Notes: a model not told the origin generated them from the sequence alone. DNA of 13,579 bases from CTSoil-075 sp964292325 (GCA_964292325.1 CAXYVG010000092.1:1-13579); one strand, 5' to 3'; shown: positions 1-6,507, counted from the first letter of the stretch. A program made the numbers and translations.

Positions 1-218
1 CTGTTGCGAGGCGATACGTCGAAGAGAACGAAGGCCTTGAAATCGCCGACTTCGACGTCGCCAGCACGCCGAACGAATCAGCCATCGCCGTCGCGAAAGA
101 CAGCGAAGGTTTTCTGGATGCGGTGAACGACATTTTGGATGAAATGGAAGACAGCGGCAAAATCGAGGAACTGATCCGTACGAATATTGAGATTATGGAT
201 GAGAACGCCGGGGTTTAA
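1..218 (+). CDS. ABC transporter substrate-binding protein, C-terminal fragment (5' end outside window)
   Basis: Only the last 71 codons are visible, read from base 3 and ending in TAA at 216-218. The tail contains ESAIAVAKDSEGFLDAVNDI followed by LDEMEDSGKIEELI. This fits the C-terminal pattern of family 3 periplasmic or lipoprotein solute-binding proteins (polar amino acid ABC transporters): a strand of the type 'xIAVxK', a helix 'LxxAVNxxLxxM', then 'xSGxIxxLI'. Such proteins capture the ligand outside the membrane and deliver it to the permease. A strong terminator follows 25 bases after the stop, so this is the last gene of its transcript. It is richer in G+C than the defence genes downstream, consistent with host backbone. 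The ligand cannot be told from this fragment, and the family call rests on the tail alone. Confidence 0.6.
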   Translation, partial: VARRYVEENEGLEIADFDVASTPNESAIAVAKDSEGFLDAVNDILDEMEDSGKIEELIRTNIEIMDENAGV

Positions 219-243
219 TTAAGTGCAGAATTGCAGATAGGAA

Positions 244-275
244 GGGCCGTCTCGAAAAATGAGACGGCCCTTTTT
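244..275 (+). terminator. Rho-independent terminator of the substrate-binding protein gene
   Basis: A perfect 10-bp stem, GGGCCGTCTC (244-253) with GAGACGGCCC (261-270), encloses a 7-base loop and is followed by TTTTT (271-275). It lies just after the stop codon at 218. Confidence 0.93.
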
Positions 276-298
276 CTGGCGCTCCAGCATATTGCGGA

Positions 299-506
299 GT
301 GAACAGCCGAGAGAATCGTCAACAGTCGGCTGATCTGAGTGGATAGCGTCGCGAACAGTCGAGAGAAGGCCACACAGTCTGCTGATCTGAATCGATAACG
401 TTGCGAACAGCCGAGAGAAGACCAGGCTGTCGGCTGATCTGAATAGATAGCATCGCGAACAGCCGAGATATGGCCGAACTGTCGGCTGTTCATCAGTCGT
501 AGCAGT
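299..506. repeat. Four degenerate 52-bp tandem repeats with internal inverted repeats
   Basis: Units begin at 299, 351, 403 and 455, each 52 bp, starting G(T/C)GAACAG(C/T)CGAGA and containing GCTGATCTGA in the first three. By eye neighbouring units agree at roughly three quarters of positions. Most units contain CAGCCGA ... TCGGCTG, so each could fold as a hairpin. In unit 4 the arms extend to GAACAGCCGA and TCGGCTGTTC. Reading frames cross this block, but their peptides are only translated repeats and I see no ribosome site, so I do not call a gene. It fills most of the gap between the solute-binding protein and the membrane protein gene. I do not recognise the repeat family. Confidence 0.75.
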
Positions 507-538
507 CTCAATATCCGACATGAAACTACTTTTGTCAT

Positions 539-594
539 AAAACAATAATGGTGCAGGCTCATATAACGCAATGAGTCTGCACCATTATTGTTTT
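539..594 (-). terminator. Long hairpin terminator of the membrane protein gene, probably bidirectional
   Basis: The arms 539-562 and 571-594 (AAAACAATAATGGTGCAG paired with CTGCACCATTATTGTTTT, continued by GCTCAT/ATGAGT with one G-T pair) enclose the 8-base loop ATAACGCA. On the minus strand the stem ends in TTTT, placed 31 bases past the stop of the gene at 625-1605. On the plus strand it ends in TTTTT, so it could also stop rightward transcription. Confidence 0.88.
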
Positions 595-624
595 TGGGCA
601 CTGTTTTCGGAGGTTTCCTGTGTC

Positions 625-1605
625 TTACTTTTTCTTCTTCAGATCCACATAGCCGTTGTACACAGTTGCGAAGATCCCGAAGAGGATGCCAACGATCGGA
701 AAGATGATCCAGGCGCTCCCCCAAGCGTAATAAACGAAGCCGGCAATCAGATAAATGACCGCGGCAAGCGGAAAGACGACACCCGCGACGATACCGACCA
801 CCTTGTTTTTCTCGGCCTTATCCTTCGCAAACTCTCCGATCGACAGCAGTTTCTCGTAGGTTTCGTCCTGGATGCCGTAGAAGATGAACAGGAAGACGCC
901 GATTGCGATGAAGCTGAGCAGGAATACGAGCGACAGGCCGTTATCCTCGCCAAGCAGTACAACGGAAAGCAGCATCGAGACGGGCGCCAGGATGCAGAGC
1001 GCAACCCCGATCGCGACAGCGACGGCCAACCGCGGCCGGAAAGCTTTGTGTTCAGCTTTCAGCCTGGTATAGGTTGTGGCGTCGAGTTGGACCCGTTTTT
1101 CCTCCAGCTCAAATTGCTCTTCCTTCATGCCATAGAGGATAAACAGCGCGACGCCGGCTGCGATAAAAATAAACAACGGCACGAGTGTCAGTATACCCAG
1201 CAGCTCACTCGTGCGGCCTCCCTGGCCATCTCGGTATCCTGTAAGGTACTGGCCGAGAAACAAGCTGGTTGGGCCCATGATGCACAGGAAAACACCTGTC
1301 GCCATCGCCCAGGCGAAGTGGTGACGATGATCGATGTACTCGTCCACTTGTTCGGGAGTAAGGTAGACTTCGTTCTCGGGGGCTGCTGCAGGTGCGTCTG
1401 GTATGTTCGACACTATGAAGTCATCAACATTACCATGAGCAGCTATGGAGCCGCTGATCGCCTCATGCTCGCTTTTGCCTTCTGATTTCAGTTGTTGGTA
1501 CTTGTTTTGCATTTTTCTTAGCATGGTGTTCTTTTGTTCCAATACTTTCGGCGTCTTTGGCAGATTCGCAAAGACAGAATCCACATAATTGCTGATCGTA
1601 TCCAT
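625..1605 (-). CDS. Six-helix membrane protein with permease-prefix-like N-terminal domain
   Basis: The 326-residue protein starts at ATG (1605-1603), preceded on its strand by GGAGAG at a good distance, and ends in KKKK. Residues ~1-70 (MDTISNYVDSVFANLPKT onward) are a soluble helical segment of the kind called 'permease prefix domain' or HAAS-like, found in front of membrane domains in Bacillota. A linker rich in Pro and Ala follows. Six hydrophobic segments lie at about 97-118, 134-157, 191-215, 224-243, 266-288 and 293-316. The first two pairs look like an internal duplication: each starts with an A-x-A-x-G-V-x-L-C-I stretch and ends in a F-I-x-Y-G-(M/I)-(K/Q)-(E/D)-E segment. There is no signal peptide or catalytic motif. 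It stands alone, convergent with the solute-binding gene, with its own terminator. Its transport or sensing role is unknown. Confidence 0.85.
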   Translation of the reverse strand: MDTISNYVDSVFANLPKTPKVLEQKNTMLRKMQNKYQQLKSEGKSEHEAISGSIAAHGNVDDFIVSNIPDAPAAAPENEVYLTPEQVDEYIDHRHHFAWAMATGVFLCIMGPTSLFLGQYLTGYRDGQGGRTSELLGILTLVPLFIFIAAGVALFILYGMKEEQFELEEKRVQLDATTYTRLKAEHKAFRPRLAVAVAIGVALCILAPVSMLLSVVLLGEDNGLSLVFLLSFIAIGVFLFIFYGIQDETYEKLLSIGEFAKDKAEKNKVVGIVAGVVFPLAAVIYLIAGFVYYAWGSAWIIFPIVGILFGIFATVYNGYVDLKKKK

Positions 1606-1793
1606 AGGTTTCTCTCCATTCTTGATGATGAATCTGATTCAGTAGCTGTTATGAATGCCCAGGTGAACCTTACATAATTATGATTGATAAGTGCTTTTGT
1701 CTCATCTAAAGTGTAGCACTTTTAGAGAGGGCGGGGAAATGATATGAGCGAAATCAAGAAATGCAAATGGCGGTGGATAATAAGTGATATGAT

Positions 1794-1836
1794 TTGAATA
1801 TCAAACTATATAAGTGTATTGTTTATAGTATATAAT
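1794..1836 (+). promoter_or_regulatory. Candidate promoter of the AbiEi-Fic operon
   Basis: The sequence before the operon is AT-rich. A perfect -10 box TATAAT lies at 1831-1836, 18 bases before the ATG, but has only a weak -35 partner. An alternative is TTGAAT (1794-1799), 17 bases, TATTGT (1817-1822). I cannot decide between them. The gap 1606-1854 also contains a near-palindrome at 1706-1725 (CTAAAGTG, TAG, CACTTTTAG) of unknown use. Confidence 0.4.
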
Positions 1837-1854
1837 TCACTTGGGGGTTTGATT

Positions 1855-2529
1855 ATGACAGACGGAAATTCAAAATCAAAAACAAGCAACAACAGTAGAG
1901 ATTTAATGGGGCTACAACCAATAATTGGAAATAAACAAATTGATGAGATAATGAAAGATGTCGTAAACGAACAAAGTGGAATTTTTCAAGTGAAAGATTT
2001 GACTGTACAGGGAATCCATCCGGAACAATTTAAGCGATATATTCAAAAAAGTGGAAAAATCGAAAAAGTTGGTCATGGGATGTATGTGCATGCTGACGAA
2101 TTCACTGACGAATTTCAATTTCTGCAAATTCGTTTCAATAAAGGAATCTTTTCGTACGAAACAGCCCTCTACCTGCATGATTTGACGGATGTAACGCCAT
2201 TTGATTATCACATGACATTTCCACAGGGATACAACAATAAACGTCTCACTGAGTCGGGCGTTATTTCATCTTATGCTGTGCCTGAACGATATAATCTCGG
2301 CATTAGTGAGATACAGAGTCCGTCGGGAAATCCCATCCGAGTGTACGATGTGGAAAAAACCATTTGCGATATATACAATACCCGCCATAAAGCGGATAAG
2401 GATGTACAACTGACTGCATTAAAAAGGTACATGAAACGGAAAGATAAGAATCTTTCTAGATTAATGGGTTATGCAAAAATCCTTAAGGTTGATAAAATAT
2501 TGCGTCCATACCTGGATGCTCTTTTGTGA
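1855..2529 (+). CDS. AbiEi-family antitoxin-like winged-helix protein
   Basis: The 224-residue protein resembles the AbiEi (type IV antitoxin, COG5340-like) family. An N-terminal winged helix-turn-helix lies at about residues 26-85 (IDEIMKDVVNEQSGIFQVKD through KIEKVGHGMYV). The typical segment FSYETALYLHDLTD follows, then a C-terminal domain containing VYDVEKTICDIY and a lysine-rich helix. I chose ATG 1855 because GGGGG lies 7 bases upstream; the frame is open back to TTG 1819, but that start has no ribosome site. In known AbiE pairs this protein represses its operon and counteracts the AbiEii nucleotidyltransferase. Here the next gene, 32 bases downstream, is a Fic enzyme instead, and no AbiEii gene is present. 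The likely role is an autorepressor and possibly an antitoxin for Fic, but that is inference. Confidence 0.82.
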   Translation: MTDGNSKSKTSNNSRDLMGLQPIIGNKQIDEIMKDVVNEQSGIFQVKDLTVQGIHPEQFKRYIQKSGKIEKVGHGMYVHADEFTDEFQFLQIRFNKGIFSYETALYLHDLTDVTPFDYHMTFPQGYNNKRLTESGVISSYAVPERYNLGISEIQSPSGNPIRVYDVEKTICDIYNTRHKADKDVQLTALKRYMKRKDKNLSRLMGYAKILKVDKILRPYLDALL

Positions 2530-2561
2530 TAATATGACAGAACAAATATGAGGAGTATCCA

Positions 2562-3680
2562 ATGTCAAAAAAAACATTAGTGAAATTGCCTATTTCAGTA
2601 TCAAGGGATGAGGCTCTAGATTTATTTCAAATTTTGGCAAATATAAATCGAAACGTTGGTAGATTGAGTAGTGAGTTTGAGCACTCCCGCATAAAGAACA
2701 GCATGCTAGATTTGCTTTTAATGGAAGAATCCGTGTACTCCAACATAATTGAGGGTACACAAGTAACGCTCACGGATATGATGGAAGAAGGCAGGGTAAA
2801 TCCGAGTTGGAAAAGAAGGCAGGTGCTCAGTTATTACGATGCTCTATTGGAAGGTATTTCATACATACAGTCGGGTTACCCAATTAGTACACATTTGATT
2901 AAAACATTGCATCGAACTCTAATAGGGAATACCCAGGGCCTGGATGATTCTGAAGGGGAGTACCGAAAAATTCAAAATTTTATCGGGTTTACTAGCCGAA
3001 TAGAAGAAGCAGTATATATTCCTGTGGAGGCAAATGAAATAGATGAATATATGGATAATTTGCATATCCACATTAATAGTCTCCCACAAAATGGTATAAA
3101 AAAAATTCAAAAATTTGACGATTTTATTTTTGATGAAACTTGCGATCCAATCATTAAGATAGCCATTATGCATGCTCAATTCGAATCAATCCATCCTTTT
3201 CTGGATGGAAATGGCCGAATGGGCAGAATTTTGATTGCTGTAATGGCAATCAATGTAGGCTTGGTGGATGTACCTGTATTTTTCGTGAGCGAGGAGTTCA
3301 AAAAAGAAAAGCAACGATATTACAGTCTGTTAAACGGTGTAAGAGGAGACAATCCGGATTGGTATGCATGGATTAAATTCTTTATTCAAGCATGTGGTCG
3401 GGTGACTGACAAGCTCCTCCACAAATTGAAAGCTGTAGAGGATTTAGCAGATAAAGGTCTGATGCAGTGCACTATAGAAGCTAATAGGGAAATCTGGTTA
3501 TATACCTTTTCTGATCCTTATACCATTGCAGAACGCGTTGCGGAAAATTTGCGTATTCCAACTGTAACCGCTAGAAAAGGTTTGAAGTCACTATCTGAAA
3601 CGGGCCTATTGTATGCAGATAAAACCGAAATAGCGAATAGGAAGTACCGAAACTATGATTTGATCAGAATCTTCAATTAA
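2562..3680 (+). CDS. Fic family protein (probable protein AMP-transferase)
   Basis: The 372-residue protein starts at ATG with GAGGAG 6 bases upstream. The Fic active-site motif is complete: H211-PFLDGNGRMG-R222, including catalytic His211 and Asp215. An N-terminal inhibitory motif of the (S/T)xxxE(G/N) type is visible as S60-NII-E64-G65, making this a class II Fic, in which a helix before the core blocks ATP. The order is Fic_N-type region (1-~100), Fic core (~110-270), then a winged-helix-like tail (~315-372, TVTARKGLKSLSETGLL). Fic enzymes usually move AMP from ATP onto Ser, Thr or Tyr of target proteins. The target here is unknown. It is the second gene of an operon with the AbiEi-like protein and lies directly before cas3. 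Whether it is a toxin, a housekeeping regulator or a defence effector cannot be read from sequence. Confidence 0.92.
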   Translation: MSKKTLVKLPISVSRDEALDLFQILANINRNVGRLSSEFEHSRIKNSMLDLLLMEESVYSNIIEGTQVTLTDMMEEGRVNPSWKRRQVLSYYDALLEGISYIQSGYPISTHLIKTLHRTLIGNTQGLDDSEGEYRKIQNFIGFTSRIEEAVYIPVEANEIDEYMDNLHIHINSLPQNGIKKIQKFDDFIFDETCDPIIKIAIMHAQFESIHPFLDGNGRMGRILIAVMAINVGLVDVPVFFVSEEFKKEKQRYYSLLNGVRGDNPDWYAWIKFFIQACGRVTDKLLHKLKAVEDLADKGLMQCTIEANREIWLYTFSDPYTIAERVAENLRIPTVTARKGLKSLSETGLLYADKTEIANRKYRNYDLIRIFN

Positions 3681-3810
3681 ATAATGTTTGCAATAATAGG
3701 AAAATAAATATATTATTAATGCATAAATATTGAACAATGGACTTTCGGAATATTTCTAATTGAGATAAAATCAGCAGAAAATCTACTATTATAGATTGGT
3801 GGCTATCAAA

Positions 3811-6261
3811 TTGGAATCAATTGCGCATATTAGAAGGAAGGATAAAAAAATTCAAACAGTTGAACAGCATCTGTTAGAAGTGAAGAATTTAGCAGAATCG
3901 TATGGCAAAGAAGCTAAAGTAAGTCATATTACAGGTTTAGCCGGGATGCTGCATGACTTAGGAAAATTTACCCAAGAATTTTCAACTTACATTAAAACTG
4001 CTTCAGAAAATCCGGATAATCCTCCGAAGAGAGGCAGTGTGGATCATTCTACTGCAGGAGGTATGTTTTTGTATGAATTATTCCATAAGAAAGATTCTTC
4101 CAATAACGAAAAAATCCTTGCTGAATTGGTAGGTAATGCCATCATTTCACATCATGGTTTTTTGAAAGACTTCAATAATCCTTCTTTAGAATCAAAATAT
4201 TTAGAACGAGTGAGCAAAGAGGGGAAGAAAGAAGTCTATGCAAAGTATGATGAATTTAGCGGCTACTTTTATGACAAAGTAATGGATGAGGAATCGTTCT
4301 CAAATTATGTAAACAAAGCCTTGTACGAACTGAGCGAGTTCATTTCACAATCGGCACCAACTACATTGCGAACAAGTTTGTATTATTTGACGACGTTTGT
4401 ATTCAGTGCGCTAGTGGATGCAGATAGGACAAATACCCGTCATTTTGAAGATGAAATCTATGAACAAAAAATAAGTAACCGTGAATTATTTCAATTATAT
4501 GAAACGAAATTAAATGACCATTTAATTGAACTGCAGAAAAGTCCCAAGTCGAAATCTGAAATCAACAAGCTGCGAATGGAGATGTCTAATCAGTGCGAGA
4601 AATGTTCTGAGAATGAGAGCGGAATCTATTCGCTCTCTATCCCTACAGGAGGCGGGAAAACGCTGGCAAGTCTAAGATACGCACTAAAGCACGCGCTCAA
4701 ACACAACAAGGAAAGAATCATATATGTGATTCCTTATACTTCTATTATCGATCAGAATGCAAAGTTGGTTAAAGAAATTTTAGACGATGACATAAATATT
4801 ATTGAGCATCATTCCAATGTCGACTTCGGTCCACAAACTGAGAATGAATTGTCTGAAGAATTGGATGAAATATTGGTAAATAAAACTGAAAAAATTCGTC
4901 TAGCAACAGACAACTGGGATGCACCGATTATTTTTACCACTATGGTCCAATATCTGAACGCCTTTTATGCCAAAGGAAACAGATACACAAGACGATTACA
5001 TAATTTGACGAATGCCGTCATCATTTTTGACGAGGTGCAAAAAGTTCCTTCAAAATGCCTCTCTTTATTCACAGAATCAGTAAATTTTTTGGATAAAATG
5101 GGAAATAGCTCAGTTTTACTGTGCACAGCTACGCAACCTAGTTTAGAAACTATCAAGCGAAAAATTCACGTAAAAAATGAAATTGTGGAGAATTTACCTG
5201 ATGTGGTGAAAGCTTTCAAAAGAACTGAAATAATCGATAAGGTTAAGGACGGTAAGATGAGTAGAGAGGATTTGAAATTTTTTGTAGGGAATATCATGGA
5301 TATGAATCAGAGCCTGCTCATCATCTTGAACACAAAAAGAGTTGCAAAGGAATTATATGCAGAGCTAGATACATCAAATGTAGGTGCAACTGTGTATCAT
5401 CTAAGCACATCAATGTGTGCAAAACACAGAATGGATGTTTTGGAAAAGGTTAGGAATGATTTGGATGATGGGAAAAAAGTTATATGTGTGAGCACTCAAT
5501 TGATTGAGGCTGGGGTTGATGTTAGTTTTGAATGTGTCATTAGATCACTTGCGGGAATAGACTCAATCGCTCAAGCGGCAGGTCGTTGCAATAGAAATGG
5601 AGAAAAGAAAATAGGGAATGTCTATATTATTGATTATGGGGATGAAAAATTAGGTAACTTATCAGAAATAGAGAAAGGACAAAAGGTTACCCGACAAAAA
5701 CTGATTGATTTAGCGAACGAACAAGGTGAGAATAAAGTAGATTTGTTGTCTCCAGAAGTCATAAAGTTATATTTCGAAAAATATTATAATGAAATCGAAT
5801 CGTTGCTGGACTATCCACTTCAAATTGTAGGTGGGAATATGAATACAACAATGGTGAATGTTTTACTGGGTTGTCCGTTTATGAACGAATACATCAGCAA
5901 ATCAAAAGAGAATAGAAGTAAGGTAACCTTACTGCAAGCGGCACATAGTTATGCAGCGGAACAATTTTTCGTGATAGATCAGAATACAAAGTCCATCATC
6001 GTTCCATATGATAAAGTCGGTGAAGAGATAATTGCTGATTTAAATCGGCCATATGGTATAGAAAAGCTATCAGTCTTGTTAAAAAAGGCGCAACAGTACA
6101 CGGTGAATGTGTACGAGAATGATTTCAAAAAGCTGAGCGAAAGCAAAGCTTTACGCTATCTTTATGACGGTTCAATATACACCATTGTACCCAGTGCATA
6201 TAGTAAATTCTATGGAATCGATCTTGATAATAGTAGCTTAGTGGATGTTATTCAATTCTGA
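3811..6261 (+). CDS. cas3: Type I-C CRISPR-associated helicase/nuclease Cas3
   Basis: This is an 816-residue Cas3 with HD nuclease and SF2 helicase in one chain. HD residues are H20, H48-D49, H79, H114-H115 and D203 (in SALVDADR). Helicase motifs are Walker A PTGGGKT (278-284), motif II DEVQ (407-410), motif III TAT (439-441) and motif VI QAAGRCNRNG (588-597). Recruited by Cascade at a target R-loop, it nicks and processively degrades the DNA. The start is uncertain. TTG 3811 gives MESIAHIRRKDKKIQT, matching the usual Cas3 N-terminus, and has GGTGG 8 bases before it. TTG 3796 or GTG 3799 would add 4-5 residues without a ribosome site. The 130-base AT-rich gap after fic must hold its promoter (TTGAGA at 3760, TATTAT at 3787, poor spacing). 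It is separated from the other cas genes by 246 bases carrying an antisense RNA gene. Confidence 0.96.
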   Translation: MESIAHIRRKDKKIQTVEQHLLEVKNLAESYGKEAKVSHITGLAGMLHDLGKFTQEFSTYIKTASENPDNPPKRGSVDHSTAGGMFLYELFHKKDSSNNEKILAELVGNAIISHHGFLKDFNNPSLESKYLERVSKEGKKEVYAKYDEFSGYFYDKVMDEESFSNYVNKALYELSEFISQSAPTTLRTSLYYLTTFVFSALVDADRTNTRHFEDEIYEQKISNRELFQLYETKLNDHLIELQKSPKSKSEINKLRMEMSNQCEKCSENESGIYSLSIPTGGGKTLASLRYALKHALKHNKERIIYVIPYTSIIDQNAKLVKEILDDDINIIEHHSNVDFGPQTENELSEELDEILVNKTEKIRLATDNWDAPIIFTTMVQYLNAFYAKGNRYTRRLHNLTNAVIIFDEVQKVPSKCLSLFTESVNFLDKMGNSSVLLCTATQPSLETIKRKIHVKNEIVENLPDVVKAFKRTEIIDKVKDGKMSREDLKFFVGNIMDMNQSLLIILNTKRVAKELYAELDTSNVGATVYHLSTSMCAKHRMDVLEKVRNDLDDGKKVICVSTQLIEAGVDVSFECVIRSLAGIDSIAQAAGRCNRNGEKKIGNVYIIDYGDEKLGNLSEIEKGQKVTRQKLIDLANEQGENKVDLLSPEVIKLYFEKYYNEIESLLDYPLQIVGGNMNTTMVNVLLGCPFMNEYISKSKENRSKVTLLQAAHSYAAEQFFVIDQNTKSIIVPYDKVGEEIIADLNRPYGIEKLSVLLKKAQQYTVNVYENDFKKLSESKALRYLYDGSIYTIVPSAYSKFYGIDLDNSSLVDVIQF

Positions 6262-6292
6262 TAATGTTGTTTGTTTTCCGTTTATAAGCCAT

Positions 6293-6320
6293 AAGAAAAG
6301 GCTTATCCAAAAGATAAGCC
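6293..6320 (-). terminator. Terminator of the crRNA-like RNA
   Basis: Read on the minus strand, GGCTTATC (6320-6313), loop TTTTG, GATAAGCC (6307-6300) is followed by TTTTCTT. The T-run exists only in the minus orientation; on the plus strand the hairpin is followed by CAGCTC, so it is not a plus-strand terminator for cas3. A third copy of the arm (GGCTTAT, minus strand 6290-6284) could form a competing hairpin. Confidence 0.8.
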
Positions 6321-6368
6321 CAGCTCTTATAATACATAATACATATTTCAATCCACGCATTTAGCGAC
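6294..6368 (-). ncRNA. crRNA-like regulatory RNA (CreR-like) predicted to guide Cascade to the cas5 promoter
   Basis: This is a predicted RNA of about 75 nt. Order on the minus strand: promoter (TGGTATACT), 6 bases, truncated repeat (6368-6345), guide beginning ATGTATTATGTATTATAA (6344-6327) and ending at 6321, terminator hairpin (6320-6300), T-run. The repeat keeps the last 14 bases of the array repeat exactly, so the 11-nt 5' handle of type I-C crRNA (TGGATTGAAAT) is intact. There is no second repeat, so the 3' end would be set by the terminator. The guide matches 16 of 18 bases in the cas5 promoter beside a TTC PAM (6420-6422). I infer that Cas5c processes it, Cascade loads it, and the complex represses cas5-cas2. 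CreR/CreA RNAs in other CRISPR subtypes are the precedent. Expression is not shown. Confidence 0.8.
6345..6368 (-). repeat. Truncated CRISPR repeat outside the array
   Basis: On the minus strand this is GTCGC, then TAAAT, then GCGTGGATTGAAAT. The array repeat has the same first 5 and last 14 bases with 13 bases between them in place of TAAAT. The stem shrinks from 7 bp (CGCACTC/GAGTGCG) to CGC/GCG with loop TAAAT, while the base of the stem and the 3' handle are preserved. Confidence 0.92.
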
Positions 6369-6374
6369 AAGAAG

Positions 6375-6403
6375 AGTATACCATATTTTTGCATTTGAAT
6401 GAA
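6375..6403 (-). promoter_or_regulatory. Promoter of the crRNA-like RNA (extended -10)
   Basis: On the minus strand the -10 box TATACT (6380-6375) is preceded by TGG, giving the extended -10 form TGnTATACT. The -35 is weak: TTCATT (6403-6398) at 17-base spacing. Seven bases after the box is G6368, the first base of the truncated repeat, so transcription would begin at the repeat itself. Confidence 0.7.
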
Positions 6404-6419
6404 ATATAGAAGATAAAAA

Positions 6420-6442
6420 TTCATGTAATATTTATTATAATA
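6420..6442 (+). promoter_or_regulatory. Predicted Cascade binding site (PAM plus protospacer-like match) in the cas5 promoter
   Basis: TTC at 6420-6422 is the usual type I-C PAM and lies on the correct side. ATGTAATATTTATTATAA (6423-6440) matches the guide of the minus-strand RNA except at positions 6 and 10. Position 20 also matches, then similarity ends. The site overlaps the candidate -10 TATAAT at 6436-6441, and a full-length Cascade footprint would also cover the -35 at 6449-6454. Confidence 0.75.
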
Positions 6443-6477
6443 TAAAATTTGCATTGAGCGAATTAAAGGAATATAAT
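6436..6477 (+). promoter_or_regulatory. Candidate promoters of the cas5-cas2 operon
   Basis: Two perfect -10 boxes are present. P2 is TTGCAT (6449-6454), 17 bases, TATAAT (6472-6477), which would start transcription about 24 bases before the cas5 ATG. P1 is TATAAT (6436-6441) without a convincing -35. I favour P2 on spacing; both fall in the region a bound Cascade would cover. Confidence 0.55.
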
Positions 6478-6507
6478 AAACGTAAATAAGGTGAGAGAAG
6501 GGTAGAA

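Noticed and set aside
215..724. Open frames on the minus strand through the 52-bp repeat block
   Set aside because: The peptides merely echo the tandem repeats, lack start signals, and run into the true membrane protein gene or through a strong terminator hairpin.
1706..1725. Near-palindrome CTAAAGTG, TAG, CACTTTTAG as an operator
   Set aside because: It is short and has an unpaired base, and lies over 100 bases from the nearest convincing start; no basis to assign a regulator.
1811..1832. A second partial match (about 12 of 18) of the small RNA guide near the AbiEi-Fic promoter, which would suggest CRISPR control of the Fic module
   Set aside because: The flanking trinucleotide is TAA, not TTC; position 1 mismatches and errors are scattered, as expected by chance between AT-rich sequences.
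3681..3810. Search for a target of the small RNA in the cas3 promoter region
   Set aside because: The only similar AT-rich stretch (around 3706) has no TTC PAM and several seed mismatches, so only the cas5 promoter is supported as target.
6284..6320. Plus-strand terminator for cas3
   Set aside because: The hairpins form on either strand, but the T-run follows only in the minus orientation, so the terminator belongs to the small RNA.
6443..6507. A hidden small toxin gene or toxin RNA (CreT-like) under the repressed promoter
   Set aside because: Only about 65 bases lie between the target and the cas5 start, with no open frame or ribosome site other than that of cas5; autorepression of the cas operon explains the site better.
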